Shown: positions 54,501 to 62,089 of the stretch, piece after piece
Numbering within the stretch: position 1 is the first letter of the stretch
How the letters are laid out: the number at the start of each line of letters is the position of its first letter
Assembly: GCF_008364625.2 (NCBI RefSeq)
Contig: NZ_CP126604.1
Span: 1 to 64,000 of the forward strand
Direction of reading: 5' to 3'
Source of the DNA: Enterobacter dykesii
Lineage (GTDB): Bacteria > Pseudomonadota > Gammaproteobacteria > Enterobacterales > Enterobacteriaceae
DNA length: 64,000 bases
Program-made: the position numbers and the translations under genes
The notes under the pieces: generated by a model
The model's input: the letters and a program-made list of their open reading frames with translations, nothing else
The model's database searches: none
Told to the model about the DNA's origin: nothing

Positions 54501-57500
54501 ACCAGCCGGACCGCCGTGGCGGCAGGCAGAACCCTGACCATCAGCAGCGGCGGCGACATCGATAACCGCAGCGTGCTGCAGGGGCAGGCCGTTAACCTCA
54601 GCGCGGGCGGGCAGCTCAGCAACAACGGACAAATCACCACCGGCGGCGGCACGAGTACGCTCTCCGGCAGCAGCGTGGCGCTGAACGCCGCGGGCTCGGT
54701 GCAGGGCGGGGGCGACATCACCGTGGCCAGCCGGAGCAACATTACCGTCGACGGCTTCACCGGCACGCGCGGCTCGCTGACCCTGAGCGCGCCGGGCGCC
54801 ATCGTCAACACCGCGCTGCTGTACGCGGCGAATAACCTGGCGCTGTTTGCCGACAGCATCACCAACCGGCGCGGCGACATCATGGCGGGAAACAACCTGT
54901 GGATGCAGCGGGATGCGGCGGGGAATGCCAACAGCCAGGTGGTGAACACGTCGGGGAATATTGAGACGCAGAATGGCGATATTGGGATCAGGACGGGGCA
55001 TTTGCTGAACCAAAGGGATGGTCTGGTGGTGCTTAACAGCAAAACCGAAAACCTGATGGAGCAGGTCAAGTGGTTGAAGGACGGCTATGCGGATATCCCT
55101 CTTTCTGAGCTGATCGCGGGAACCGATTATGGCTATATTGTCATGGAATCCTGCAGCGGCGGTGGCAGTCCAGGGCACGGAGCTGGTCCTACATGCAGGG
55201 ATATAGCTACTCCGATGCCGATGAAAAACAGTCCGGCGAAAGAGATTGCGATTTTACGAACAACACAAACTGTGTCCGCAAATGGTGGAGCGGGACGGAT
55301 TAGTTCAGCCCAGGGGATGGTCATTCAGGCGGGACAACTGGAAAATAATGCCAGTACACTGCTTGCCGCGAAAGATATGTTCCTTTCTGGTACGACTCTG
55401 CAAAATCAGTCATGGACTGATGGTACGGTGACGCGTTACAGGACATATGTTGCCGACCGTGAGCAATATAATCGTAAAGCAAATCCCTCCGCGTCGGTAG
55501 ACGCAGATGTTTATAAGAAGACCCCCATTCACTATGTTGCACAGGGTGATGATCGGGACGAAGGATCCGGAGGAACAGTATATCGTTCTGTCATCCAGGC
55601 GGGCGGTAACGTTACCGCAAACTTCACCAGCAACATCAGCAACACTAATACCACCGCCAATGCAGGCGGCGTCAGCAACGTCATCTCCACCCCGTCGCTG
55701 AACACCCTCAGCAACCAGAGCGTCGGCAGCGGCGTGCAAAAACAGGGGCTGAACACGACCGGCACCGTGGCGGTGAATTCGCCGCAGTGGAACGACCAGC
55801 TCCAGGGTGCGCTGCAGCAGCTTAACGGCGGCGGTGCGCTGGAAAATGGCGGCGCGTCCGGCACGCCTCTCAGCAACATTGGCACCACGCAGAAAGGCAA
55901 CGCGAACCTCGGCCAGCTGGGCGCGCTGGCGAACGCCGGAGTCACCACCGCCGATCTCCGAACCGCTCAGGGCGGAGCCGTCGGGCATTATCAGGGACAG
56001 CGCGTCGATACCAGCGCTTATCCGCTTCCGTCGGGCAACAACGGCTATTTTGTCTTCTCCGACAACCCGAAAAGCCCGTACCTGATCGGCATCAACCCGA
56101 AACTGAACGGTCTCGGACAGCTTGATCCCGCCCTGTTTGCCGACCTGAACGCGATGCTCGGGATCAAACCGTCGTCCACGGCGCCGCAGGAGACGCGGCT
56201 GGCGTTTACCGACGAGAAGCAGTTCCTCGGCTCGTCCTATATGCTGGGGCGCCTCAACCTGAACCCGGATTACGATTACCGCTTCCTCGGCGATGCGGCG
56301 TTCGATACCCGCTATGTCTCCAACGTGGTGCTCAACCAGACCGGTAACCGCTACCTGAACGGCATCGGCTCCGATCTGGATCAGATGCGCTATCTGATGG
56401 ACAACGCCGCGGCGGCGCAGCAGTCGCTGGGCCTGCAGTTTGGCGTCTCGCTGACCGCCGATCAGATTGCCGCACTCGATCACAGCCTGCTGTGGTGGGA
56501 GAAAGCCACCGTCAACGGCGAAACCGTGATGGTGCCGAAACTCTACCTGTCGCCGAAGGACGTCACCGTCAATAACGGCAGCGTGATCGCGGGCAACAAC
56601 GTCACCCTGAAGGGAGGCAGCATCACCAACAGCGGCAGCACGCTGCTGGCGAAAAACAGCCTGACGCTCGACAGCCAGAACAGCATCAGCAACCTCAGCA
56701 ACGGCCTGATGAAAGCGGGCGGCGACCTTAACCTGAGCGCCATAGGCGATATCAATAACATCAGCTCCACCATCAGCGGCAAAACGGTCGCGCTGGAGAG
56801 CCTGGACGGCAGCATCAACAACCTGACCCAGGTTGAGCAGATTGATATCAACGCCGGAGGGAAGTACGGCAACATCGGCCTGAAGGACACGATTCTTGGC
56901 AACACGGCGTCCATTACCGCGCAGGATGGTCTGTCGCTTGAGGCGGGTAAAAACATCACCGTTACCGGGGCGAACCTGGCCTCCGGCGGCGATATGCTGC
57001 TGAACGCGTGGGGCGATATTGCCGTCAACGCGAATCAGATCAACGACGCATTCAGCTCCAGCCGTGCGAAAACCAGCCGCTCGTCCGTCACGTATCAGGG
57101 CAGTAACCTCACCGCGGGCGGCAACCTGCTGGTGAATGCCGGGCACAACCTTGACGTGACCGCCAGCGACCTGAAGGCGGGCGGCAGCGCGGGGCTGAGC
57201 GCGGGCAACGACCTGAACCTGAACGCGGAGCAAACAAGCGAAAGCAGCCGGAAAGGGAAAAGCGAGTCCCACAGTACCGGGCTCGACCGCACCACGATTT
57301 CCGCAGGCGATAACCTGGTCCTGAAGGCCGGGCAGGATATCAACGCCCAGGCCGCCGCGCTGGCGGCGGAGAAAAGCGTCGGGCTGCAGGCGGGTCGCGA
57401 CGTGAATCTGGCTGCGGAAGAGACCACGCAGGGCGACAGCTACAGGTCAGGCAAGAAAACCGTTATTAACGAATCGGTGCGTCAGCAGGGAACCGAGATC

Positions 57501-60500
57501 GCCAGCGGGGCGAATACCCAAATCCTCGCCGGGCGCGATGTCACCACCGAAGCCGCGCAGGTGACGGCGAAGGGCGATATCGGCGTGGCGGCAGGCCGCG
57601 ACGTCAATCTCAATACCGCAACCGAAAGCGATTATCACTACAAAGAGCAGACCAAAACCAAAAAAGGTTTCCTCAGCAAGAAAACCACCCACACCATCGA
57701 GGAGAACAGCGCGACGCGTGAATCCGGCTCATTGCTGAGCGGCGATAACGTGCAGGTGGTGGCAGGCAATAACCTGCTGGTGAACGGTTCCGCCGTGGCG
57801 GGCGATGGCGACGTGCAGCTTAAGGCGGGCAACAACGTCGATATCGTGGCAGCCACGAACAGCGACACCTCCTGGCGCTTTAAGGAAGAGAAAAAATCCG
57901 GCCTGATGGGCTCGGGCGGGATTGGTTTCACCATCGGCAGCAGCAAAAGCACGCACGATCTCCGTGAGAAGGGCACCACCCAGAGCCAGAGCTTCAGTAC
58001 GGTGGGTTCGACGGGGGGTAACGTCGCGATTTCTGCCGGAAACCAGGCTCACATCGGCGGCGCGGATCTTATCGCCGGGAAGGATTTAAGCCTCAGCGGC
58101 GACAGCGTCATCATCGAGCCGGGGCACGACAGGCGCACCCGGGATGAAACCTTCGAGCAGAAGAAAAGCGGGCTCACCGTGGCGCTCTCCGGCACCGTCG
58201 GTAGCGCTATTAACAATGCCGTGAGCGCGGCGCAGGAGACCAAAGAGCAAAGTGATGGCCGTCTGAAAGCCCTTCAGGCCACCAAAACGGTGCTGTCCGG
58301 CGTGCAGGCCGGGCAGGCAGCGGATATGGCGGCAACCACCGGCGACCCGAACGCAATGGGTGTGAGCCTCTCGCTGACGACCCAGAAGTCGAAATCACAG
58401 CAGCATGCTGAGAGTGATGCGGTGGCAGGCAGCACGCTGAACGCAGGCAACAATCTCTCCATCACCGCAAACGGCAAAAACAAAGGTGCAAACAGCGGCG
58501 ACATCGTGATTGCGGGCAGCCAGCTTAAAGCCGGGGGCGATACCACGCTGGATGCACAGAACGACATTCTGCTGTCCGGCGCGGCGAATACCCAAAAAAC
58601 CAGCGGCAAGAACAGCAGCAGCGGTGGCGGTATTGGGGTAAGCATCGGTGCCGGAGGTAGCGGTGCGGGTATCAGCGTGTTTGCCAACGTTAACGCCGCG
58701 CACGGCAAGGATAAAGGTAACGGTACCGACTGGACCGAAACCACAATCGACAGCGGCAAAAACGTCACCCTAAAAAGCGGGCACGACACCGTGCTTGATG
58801 GCGCCCAGGTTAACGGCAATAAAATCGTGGCAGACGTTGGTCACGACCTGCTGATGCGCAGCCAGCAGAACAACAGCGACTACGACAGCAAGCAGACCAG
58901 CGTTGCGGCCGGGGGCAGCTTCACCTTCGGCACCATGTCCGGTTCAGGCTATATCAACGCCAGCCAGGACAAGATGAAGAGCCGCTTTGATTCGGTGGCC
59001 GAACAGACCGGGCTGTATGCCGGGGACGGCGGGTTCGATATCACCGTGGGGCATCATACCCAGCTTGATGGCGCGGTTATCGCCTCTACCGCCACGCCGG
59101 ACAAAAACAGCCTCGATACCGGGACGCTGGGCTTTAGCGATATCCACAACGAAGCGGACTTTAAAACCTCGCACTCCGGTATCAGCCTGAGCGGCGGCGG
59201 CAGCTTCGGGGATAAATTCCAGGGCAACCTGCCGGGCGGCATGATCTCCGCTGCGGGTAATAAAGGCCATAAGGAAGGCACCACGCAGGCCGCGGTGGCA
59301 GAGGCCTCCCTCACTATCCGCGACAAGGCAAACCAGAAGCAGGAAGTGGCCGATCTCAGCCGCGACACCGAACATGCCAACGACAGCATCAGCCCAATCT
59401 TCGACAAGGAGAAAGAGCAGAACCGTCTGAACGCGATTGGGATGATCAGCGACATTGGCAGCCAGGTGGCGGATATTGCCAGGACGCAGGGTGACCTGAA
59501 CGGGCTGAAGGCGGCAAAGGATAAATACGGTGATATTCCGGCTAACGCGACAGAAAAAGATCGCCAGGATTATCTGGCGAAACTGCGTGCTACGCCGGAA
59601 TATAAAAAGACGCAGGAAAAATATGGTACCGGCAGCGATCTGCAGCGCGGCATCCAGGCAGCTACGGCAGCTCTTCAGGGACTGGCGGGCGGCAATATCG
59701 GAGGGGCGCTGGCGGGCGCGTCAGCACCGGAGCTGGCGTACATTATCGGTCACCGTGCAGGCATTAATGACGACACGGCGGCAAAAGCGATTGCCCATGC
59801 TATCCTCGGCGGCGTAACCGCAGCGCTTCAGGGCAACAGTGCCGCAGCGGGTGCTGTGGGGGCCGCATCCGGCGAACTGATTGCGACAGCAATCGCCAGA
59901 CAGTTCTATCCGGACACAGACCCGTCGAAACTGACGGAAGAGCAGAAGCAGACCGTGAGCACGCTGGCATCTGTTTCAGCGGGCATAGCAGGCGGAATTG
60001 CCGGGGGAAATACGGCTGGTGCGGCGGCTGGAGCCAGTGCCGGGAAGAACAGTGTTGAGAATAACTTCTTTGGTAAGGCTCTGGTAGAAGGATGTGCGAT
60101 TGCAGCTCCTTGCCGTACCAAAGTCGCCGAACAGTTACTGGAAATTGGGGTAAAAGCGGGCATTACCGGGATTGTTGCGAAGGAAATAGCGGATAAGATC
60201 TCTGCTGAAGAGCTGGATCATCTGGTCACCCTGAAAATGATGGGCAATGATGATATTACCAGCAAGTATCTGGGGCTGCTGGAAGGTAAGTATGGCCCCT
60301 CCAATACAGGTGGTGATCAAATTGCTGACTCAGGGCCAACAAATACAGGTGGCAATCAGACCGCTACCGGAAATACCCCATCGCATACGGGGAACAATCA
60401 GCTTTCTGGTCAGGGTGCGACACATACCGGAAACACAGACGGTGTGCCGGATACTGGCGGCAATACCACTGTTACACCGATCCCAGATGGGCCAAATAAG

Positions 60501-60815
60501 GATGATTTGGCGTATTTATCAGAGGATAATAAATACGTTCCTAGCCCTAAACATGCTGCTGGTGGCTGGGGAACCCCAATGGATTTGAGCGACAGCAAAG
60601 CGCAAGAGGTTTTAAATAACTCAATCCAAGGCGGTAAGCAACGTTATGGTGTAACGGATGGGAAGGTTTATGAATTTCAACCAGATAATGTAGGGGGGTG
60701 GCATGGTTATCCGATCCCTGGCAATGAGGCACCACCAAAGGTTTTGAGAGAGCTATTATCTCGTGGTGATATTAGTAAAGTCGAATACAACAAAATGATA
60801 AAAGGTAAATTGTAA
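48522..60815 (+). CDS. cdiA: CDI effector CdiA (4,097 aa) with unassigned C-terminal toxin
   Basis: Giant surface-exported filament that delivers its C-terminus into neighbouring bacteria. Order by residue: signal peptide (1-34); TPS secretion domain (about 35-300) with NNPNLQ, ANPYGI and the Cys pair ITCNGC; about 1,850 residues of FHA-1 beta-helix repeats (LTLSGQTLSNAGSLQG type); an apparently mosaic receptor-binding segment (about 2180-2370); a Tyr/Pro-rich YP-like region (about 2480-2690); FHA-2 repeats (about 2690-3525); pre-toxin region; VENN at 3845-3848. After VENN: entry domain (LVEGCAIAAPCRTKVAEQLL...), a repeated Thr/Gly/Asn linker (about 3927-3980), and a toxin domain from about 4004 to 4097 with GGWGTPMDLSD, KVYEFQPD and GGWHGYPIPG. 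I cannot name the toxin's activity. Longer than the about 3,100-3,300 residues of E. coli CdiA. Confidence 0.94.
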   Translation: MDTRHPPVRFSQRLISWIVCGLMVWQPVAPAVAAALTPAGQTTVDRAGNGVPVVNIATPNGAGISHNQFGEYNVGNEGLILNNGTDRLTRTQLGGLIQNNPNLQAGREAQGIINEVTGASRSQLQGYTEVAGKAANVMVANPYGITCNGCGFINTPNVTLTTGKPQFDASGNLQALEVTKGAITVEGQGLDASKSDALSIIARATEVNAAIHANDLTVTAGANRVGADGSVRPIAGEGAAPVVAVDTGALGGMYANRIRLVSSEAGVGVNLGNLTARQGDIQLDAGGRLTVRNSLASGSIRANGAGVTLSGSHQAGGALNVASSQDMELSNSTLASQGDMRLSAAGKVQMTGGGTNSAGALAVSSGQAMTLSNTSLISRGAATLDSQDTLTVNGGGVSAQGGALTVTSKQGMALADATLTGQADTTLSTGGSLTQRGGSVTSKGALSVAAGKDIALTNTRSGSDTRATLSSGGTLSSTGSAVSAGESLALSGGQLVLDGQSRADAAADIRLTGSTVSNQGQVNAGRDIALSGDRVSNGGLLAAKGRLDVNAGELTNDGTAQGSDVTLKGQTVTNNGTLQSAGNLALSAGTLAQRGTLSAKGDATVTAQQTLRNGGSLLADGAMNVTADALEQNGTLSGATALTAQAGTLTSGQASRTTSQGNIQITATRSASLNGQTDAAGAVTVSAGDLTTGRDAHLQSGQGLTLQAQNAALNGTQAAKGALSVTAGTITHAGKSTGDALSFNASGDLTSGGELTAATLSLSGNNILQSGAAKADRMTLTAPGRITSSGSLVAGTLALDAASVENGGLLQGTTLLGLKTGSLTNLAGGSVYSAQDLTLNIPALANSGLITTDGTLRIKGDTLTNQGEINGVSLSGEYLSLTNTDTGRLLADDRLTLNGTAFTNAGSIAAGDLHVTADSLQNQGTVEGDTALTLGVADLTNRGALRSGGTLTLSGETLANSGELSATALLLNLTRRASNEAGGRVIARGGLTLTAAELTNSGLMAGADAQFSSASVTNGGTLQGTHSLTATGAQLSNQQAGMLLSGGALGLHHTTLNNAGLLQGNTLNLATGEWMNTGNALGEAGVTAAVTGALTNSGKVLSQQALDVQAGNTDNRGQLLAKVLTLRGDLQNSGLLQGSSTLAWSGNTFTNQTQGQVTGGGTLTLSGQTLSNAGSLQGRSATLDAASLNNQGSVQALDALTLAATGRLDNTGALLSQNLFTLTAAQLFNDGQLAGKALTVKAAQLNNTGILQGNDTLALTTRALSNGATGQLISGSSLDLSLDTLDNAGLLLVNGGFTLRGSDLTNRGDIQAQDLDLGLGNALSNTGNIVATGDAALHATTLTSSGTVAGRTLTAGATELRNSGLMQGSSAVNATADRFINELNGKWLSGGGFTLTGGELTNADTLQGATLDMTGTTLTNSGTVNGQTGLSGTLGGALTNTGLLQSGGATAFTANTLANPGRITGGTLSLTARDMNNGGLMQGTNGLTLTGTTLTTGAASRTLSGGMLTLDAGQLATQGTLQGNGADIRASDWTHGGSLLSQGTLTANAGGTLTSSGSLMSQGRADITAQTLDNRGQLLSEGDVTLGGSTLKNSGTVQGNTLALRQDSINNQGTLTGLQSLTVQGQQRLMARMAMAAPQQELINGAGGKLLTQGTLTIASGAVTNAGSWQAQNILLNARSLTNSGAVQSADGLQMTLADTLTGITGSKITALGTATLQAATLANQGQWAAKNLTLTGGTLSNSGAISGVNGLTLSQTGAVSQQSGGTLLSGGALNVTAASVTSDGKMQGSTLGITTGALTNGGRLQGDNGATLALSGTLTNSSGGEIVSRDGLTLTAPALFNYGLIQGGGETRVTASSQARNDGRLLSGARLTLGTPQFTGTGWLQATDLILNAANATNGGTWVADRATLTGTTFTSQGTTQAGQLTVNYGQLNNSGTLLGNAQLNINADQVTQSAGGKLLSGGNLWLQSRGLDLTGQLVSLGDLTLQLTNAFTSRTAVAAGRTLTISSGGDIDNRSVLQGQAVNLSAGGQLSNNGQITTGGGTSTLSGSSVALNAAGSVQGGGDITVASRSNITVDGFTGTRGSLTLSAPGAIVNTALLYAANNLALFADSITNRRGDIMAGNNLWMQRDAAGNANSQVVNTSGNIETQNGDIGIRTGHLLNQRDGLVVLNSKTENLMEQVKWLKDGYADIPLSELIAGTDYGYIVMESCSGGGSPGHGAGPTCRDIATPMPMKNSPAKEIAILRTTQTVSANGGAGRISSAQGMVIQAGQLENNASTLLAAKDMFLSGTTLQNQSWTDGTVTRYRTYVADREQYNRKANPSASVDADVYKKTPIHYVAQGDDRDEGSGGTVYRSVIQAGGNVTANFTSNISNTNTTANAGGVSNVISTPSLNTLSNQSVGSGVQKQGLNTTGTVAVNSPQWNDQLQGALQQLNGGGALENGGASGTPLSNIGTTQKGNANLGQLGALANAGVTTADLRTAQGGAVGHYQGQRVDTSAYPLPSGNNGYFVFSDNPKSPYLIGINPKLNGLGQLDPALFADLNAMLGIKPSSTAPQETRLAFTDEKQFLGSSYMLGRLNLNPDYDYRFLGDAAFDTRYVSNVVLNQTGNRYLNGIGSDLDQMRYLMDNAAAAQQSLGLQFGVSLTADQIAALDHSLLWWEKATVNGETVMVPKLYLSPKDVTVNNGSVIAGNNVTLKGGSITNSGSTLLAKNSLTLDSQNSISNLSNGLMKAGGDLNLSAIGDINNISSTISGKTVALESLDGSINNLTQVEQIDINAGGKYGNIGLKDTILGNTASITAQDGLSLEAGKNITVTGANLASGGDMLLNAWGDIAVNANQINDAFSSSRAKTSRSSVTYQGSNLTAGGNLLVNAGHNLDVTASDLKAGGSAGLSAGNDLNLNAEQTSESSRKGKSESHSTGLDRTTISAGDNLVLKAGQDINAQAAALAAEKSVGLQAGRDVNLAAEETTQGDSYRSGKKTVINESVRQQGTEIASGANTQILAGRDVTTEAAQVTAKGDIGVAAGRDVNLNTATESDYHYKEQTKTKKGFLSKKTTHTIEENSATRESGSLLSGDNVQVVAGNNLLVNGSAVAGDGDVQLKAGNNVDIVAATNSDTSWRFKEEKKSGLMGSGGIGFTIGSSKSTHDLREKGTTQSQSFSTVGSTGGNVAISAGNQAHIGGADLIAGKDLSLSGDSVIIEPGHDRRTRDETFEQKKSGLTVALSGTVGSAINNAVSAAQETKEQSDGRLKALQATKTVLSGVQAGQAADMAATTGDPNAMGVSLSLTTQKSKSQQHAESDAVAGSTLNAGNNLSITANGKNKGANSGDIVIAGSQLKAGGDTTLDAQNDILLSGAANTQKTSGKNSSSGGGIGVSIGAGGSGAGISVFANVNAAHGKDKGNGTDWTETTIDSGKNVTLKSGHDTVLDGAQVNGNKIVADVGHDLLMRSQQNNSDYDSKQTSVAAGGSFTFGTMSGSGYINASQDKMKSRFDSVAEQTGLYAGDGGFDITVGHHTQLDGAVIASTATPDKNSLDTGTLGFSDIHNEADFKTSHSGISLSGGGSFGDKFQGNLPGGMISAAGNKGHKEGTTQAAVAEASLTIRDKANQKQEVADLSRDTEHANDSISPIFDKEKEQNRLNAIGMISDIGSQVADIARTQGDLNGLKAAKDKYGDIPANATEKDRQDYLAKLRATPEYKKTQEKYGTGSDLQRGIQAATAALQGLAGGNIGGALAGASAPELAYIIGHRAGINDDTAAKAIAHAILGGVTAALQGNSAAAGAVGAASGELIATAIARQFYPDTDPSKLTEEQKQTVSTLASVSAGIAGGIAGGNTAGAAAGASAGKNSVENNFFGKALVEGCAIAAPCRTKVAEQLLEIGVKAGITGIVAKEIADKISAEELDHLVTLKMMGNDDITSKYLGLLEGKYGPSNTGGDQIADSGPTNTGGNQTATGNTPSHTGNNQLSGQGATHTGNTDGVPDTGGNTTVTPIPDGPNKDDLAYLSEDNKYVPSPKHAAGGWGTPMDLSDSKAQEVLNNSIQGGKQRYGVTDGKVYEFQPDNVGGWHGYPIPGNEAPPKVLRELLSRGDISKVEYNKMIKGKL

Positions 60816-61276
60816 TGAACAAGCTAAATATTACTTCAAAAAACGTTTGTTTTTATAATGAACCACAGCTTATTGAAATTTCAGTAAGTGAACAAAAAAC
60901 ACACACTCTATATGCAGGGTACGTAGACTTACATAATTTAGTTGGGTGGCTAATAGACAATGAACAGGTAATCAGGAAGGAAAAATTTCCTTCAGACTTG
61001 ACTGAACAATGCTTTATAGCAAAAAAAGTAGCTGAATTTTATGAGTCTCTGGATACAGAGAATGATGAATTAATTGACTTAATGTTTGAGTATCGGTCAT
61101 CTCATTGCCTTAGGTTTGGTTGCCGAGGCACTGATTTTCCCGAAATTTACATCGGGAAAATAAATAATAATTATGAAGTTTCATTGTTAAGTGAAAATGA
61201 CACATGGAGCTATTTATTTGATATAGATGACTTTTATTGCAAGGTTAAAGCCTTGGGCAAAGGGCTGGGGTTATGA
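60815..61276 (+). CDS. cdiI: CDI immunity protein CdiI
   Basis: 153-residue soluble, acidic protein that should neutralise the CdiA C-terminal toxin. Identified by position: its ATG shares the last base of the cdiA stop (TAATG). No signal peptide or membrane helix is seen. Motifs such as LVGWLIDNEQV and HCLRFGCRG do not match a family I recognise. GC content is about 35-38%, far below the rest of the window, as usual for exchangeable toxin-immunity cassettes. Confidence 0.85.
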   Translation: MNKLNITSKNVCFYNEPQLIEISVSEQKTHTLYAGYVDLHNLVGWLIDNEQVIRKEKFPSDLTEQCFIAKKVAEFYESLDTENDELIDLMFEYRSSHCLRFGCRGTDFPEIYIGKINNNYEVSLLSENDTWSYLFDIDDFYCKVKALGKGLGL

Positions 61277-61500
61277 TCATTAACATGTTGGAAAGTCATT
61301 TCTTATTTCGATGGTTATGAATAGTTAGGTCACCTGACAACCTGCGGTCTTCATATTCGATGATAAAACATTAGTTCCTCTTGTGATTGAGGAGCAGTAG
61401 CATGATCGGGAGAAAAAGGCGCTTCGGGGAAAAAAATTGCCTGGTCGGAAGAGCAGTAGGCGAAAACAGCTGTAACTAACAGAAGGAATAGCGAAAAATA
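61277..61500. other. Non-coding, degenerate gap between CDI modules
   Basis: No intact gene. An open frame on the minus strand (61325-61591) has no recognisable features and overlaps the pseudogene. Probably debris of earlier cassette exchanges. Confidence 0.5.
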
Positions 61501-61818
61501 GTGTTCGCCATAGAACCTGCGTTGAAAAGAGTTGTTGTTGAGAATAACTCGCTGGATGATATCGTAGGGCTGCTTGCTTCGGGGCTAACATCGAAGTATT
61601 AATTCGACAAGCTGAATAAGGGAGAAGAAGAACTGTTCAGGCGGGAATAATGTGCCGGCTTAAGTCCGAGCACCTGCGGTGCCAAAATGTATGATCAGCA
61701 CCGTGCAGCACTGAAATATATGGCCTCTCTTGGTGTGGACTTCTTACCCATTGCTCGAGTTATCAAAGGATTGCGGAGACGGATCTGCAGTAGATTACCT
61801 GACCATTGTAATAGGTAT
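61501..61818 (+). pseudogene. Orphan cdiA-CT remnant with VENN motif
   Basis: One reading frame gives VVVENNSLDDIVGLLASGL (VENN at 61537-61548), then a stop (TAA 61600-61602), then FDKLNKGEEELFRRE, a second stop (TAA 61648-61650), then CAGLSPSTCGAKMYDQHR and ALKYMASLGVDFLPIARVIKG. The last part matches the pre-toxin segment (Cys-rich, AKMYDQRR, SLGVDFLP) I know from Enterobacter/Klebsiella CdiA proteins. Two in-frame stops and loss of the toxin part make it a displaced, decayed CdiA C-terminus. Confidence 0.85.
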
Positions 61819-62049
61819 ATGATGATTAATCCGCGACTAAAACTTTTCTTATTACTGGTATTACTCTGGATGTCAGGCCTCTTTATCACCATGGCTGCAG
61901 GCCGTCTGCTAATTGCAGCGGCCTCGTATCTCTTCCTTAATGATTTTGATTTCAAGTGGAGCGACTTGATTACTGCGCTCAAAATCTCTGTAGGCGCAGG
62001 GTTCATCATTGGAGGGGGGCAGTCCCTGCAGGTGAAAGAGAAAAAATGA
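61819..62049 (+). CDS. Candidate orphan CDI immunity protein (two-helix membrane protein)
   Basis: 76 residues from ATG 61819 (or 61822), with AGG four to seven bases upstream. Two hydrophobic helices (about 6-35, LKLFLLLVLLWMSGLFITMAA region, and about 50-70, ALKISVGAGFIIGGG) flank NDFDFKWSDL. It directly follows the orphan cdiA-CT remnant, is intact, and is the size of membrane immunity proteins against pore-forming CDI toxins. Assignment as immunity is by position and topology only. Confidence 0.6.
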   Translation: MMINPRLKLFLLLVLLWMSGLFITMAAGRLLIAAASYLFLNDFDFKWSDLITALKISVGAGFIIGGGQSLQVKEKK

Positions 62050-62089
62050 AAATTTCATTTTATTGGGCTTCAAAGGAAGAGAATGCGGC

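Noticed and set aside
55410-57272. 620-codon minus-strand open frame opposite cdiA
   Set aside because: GC-rich, repetitive cdiA leaves long antisense frames; no recognisable domain or ribosome site, and many similar frames lie along the gene.
48522-59100. Short repeated units resembling a repeat array in cdiA
   Set aside because: They are codons of degenerate beta-helix repeats, not identical direct repeats with spacers; not CRISPR.
61325-61591. 88-codon minus-strand frame between the CDI modules
   Set aside because: No motif or ribosome site, and it overlaps the plus-strand VENN remnant, which has clear homology landmarks.
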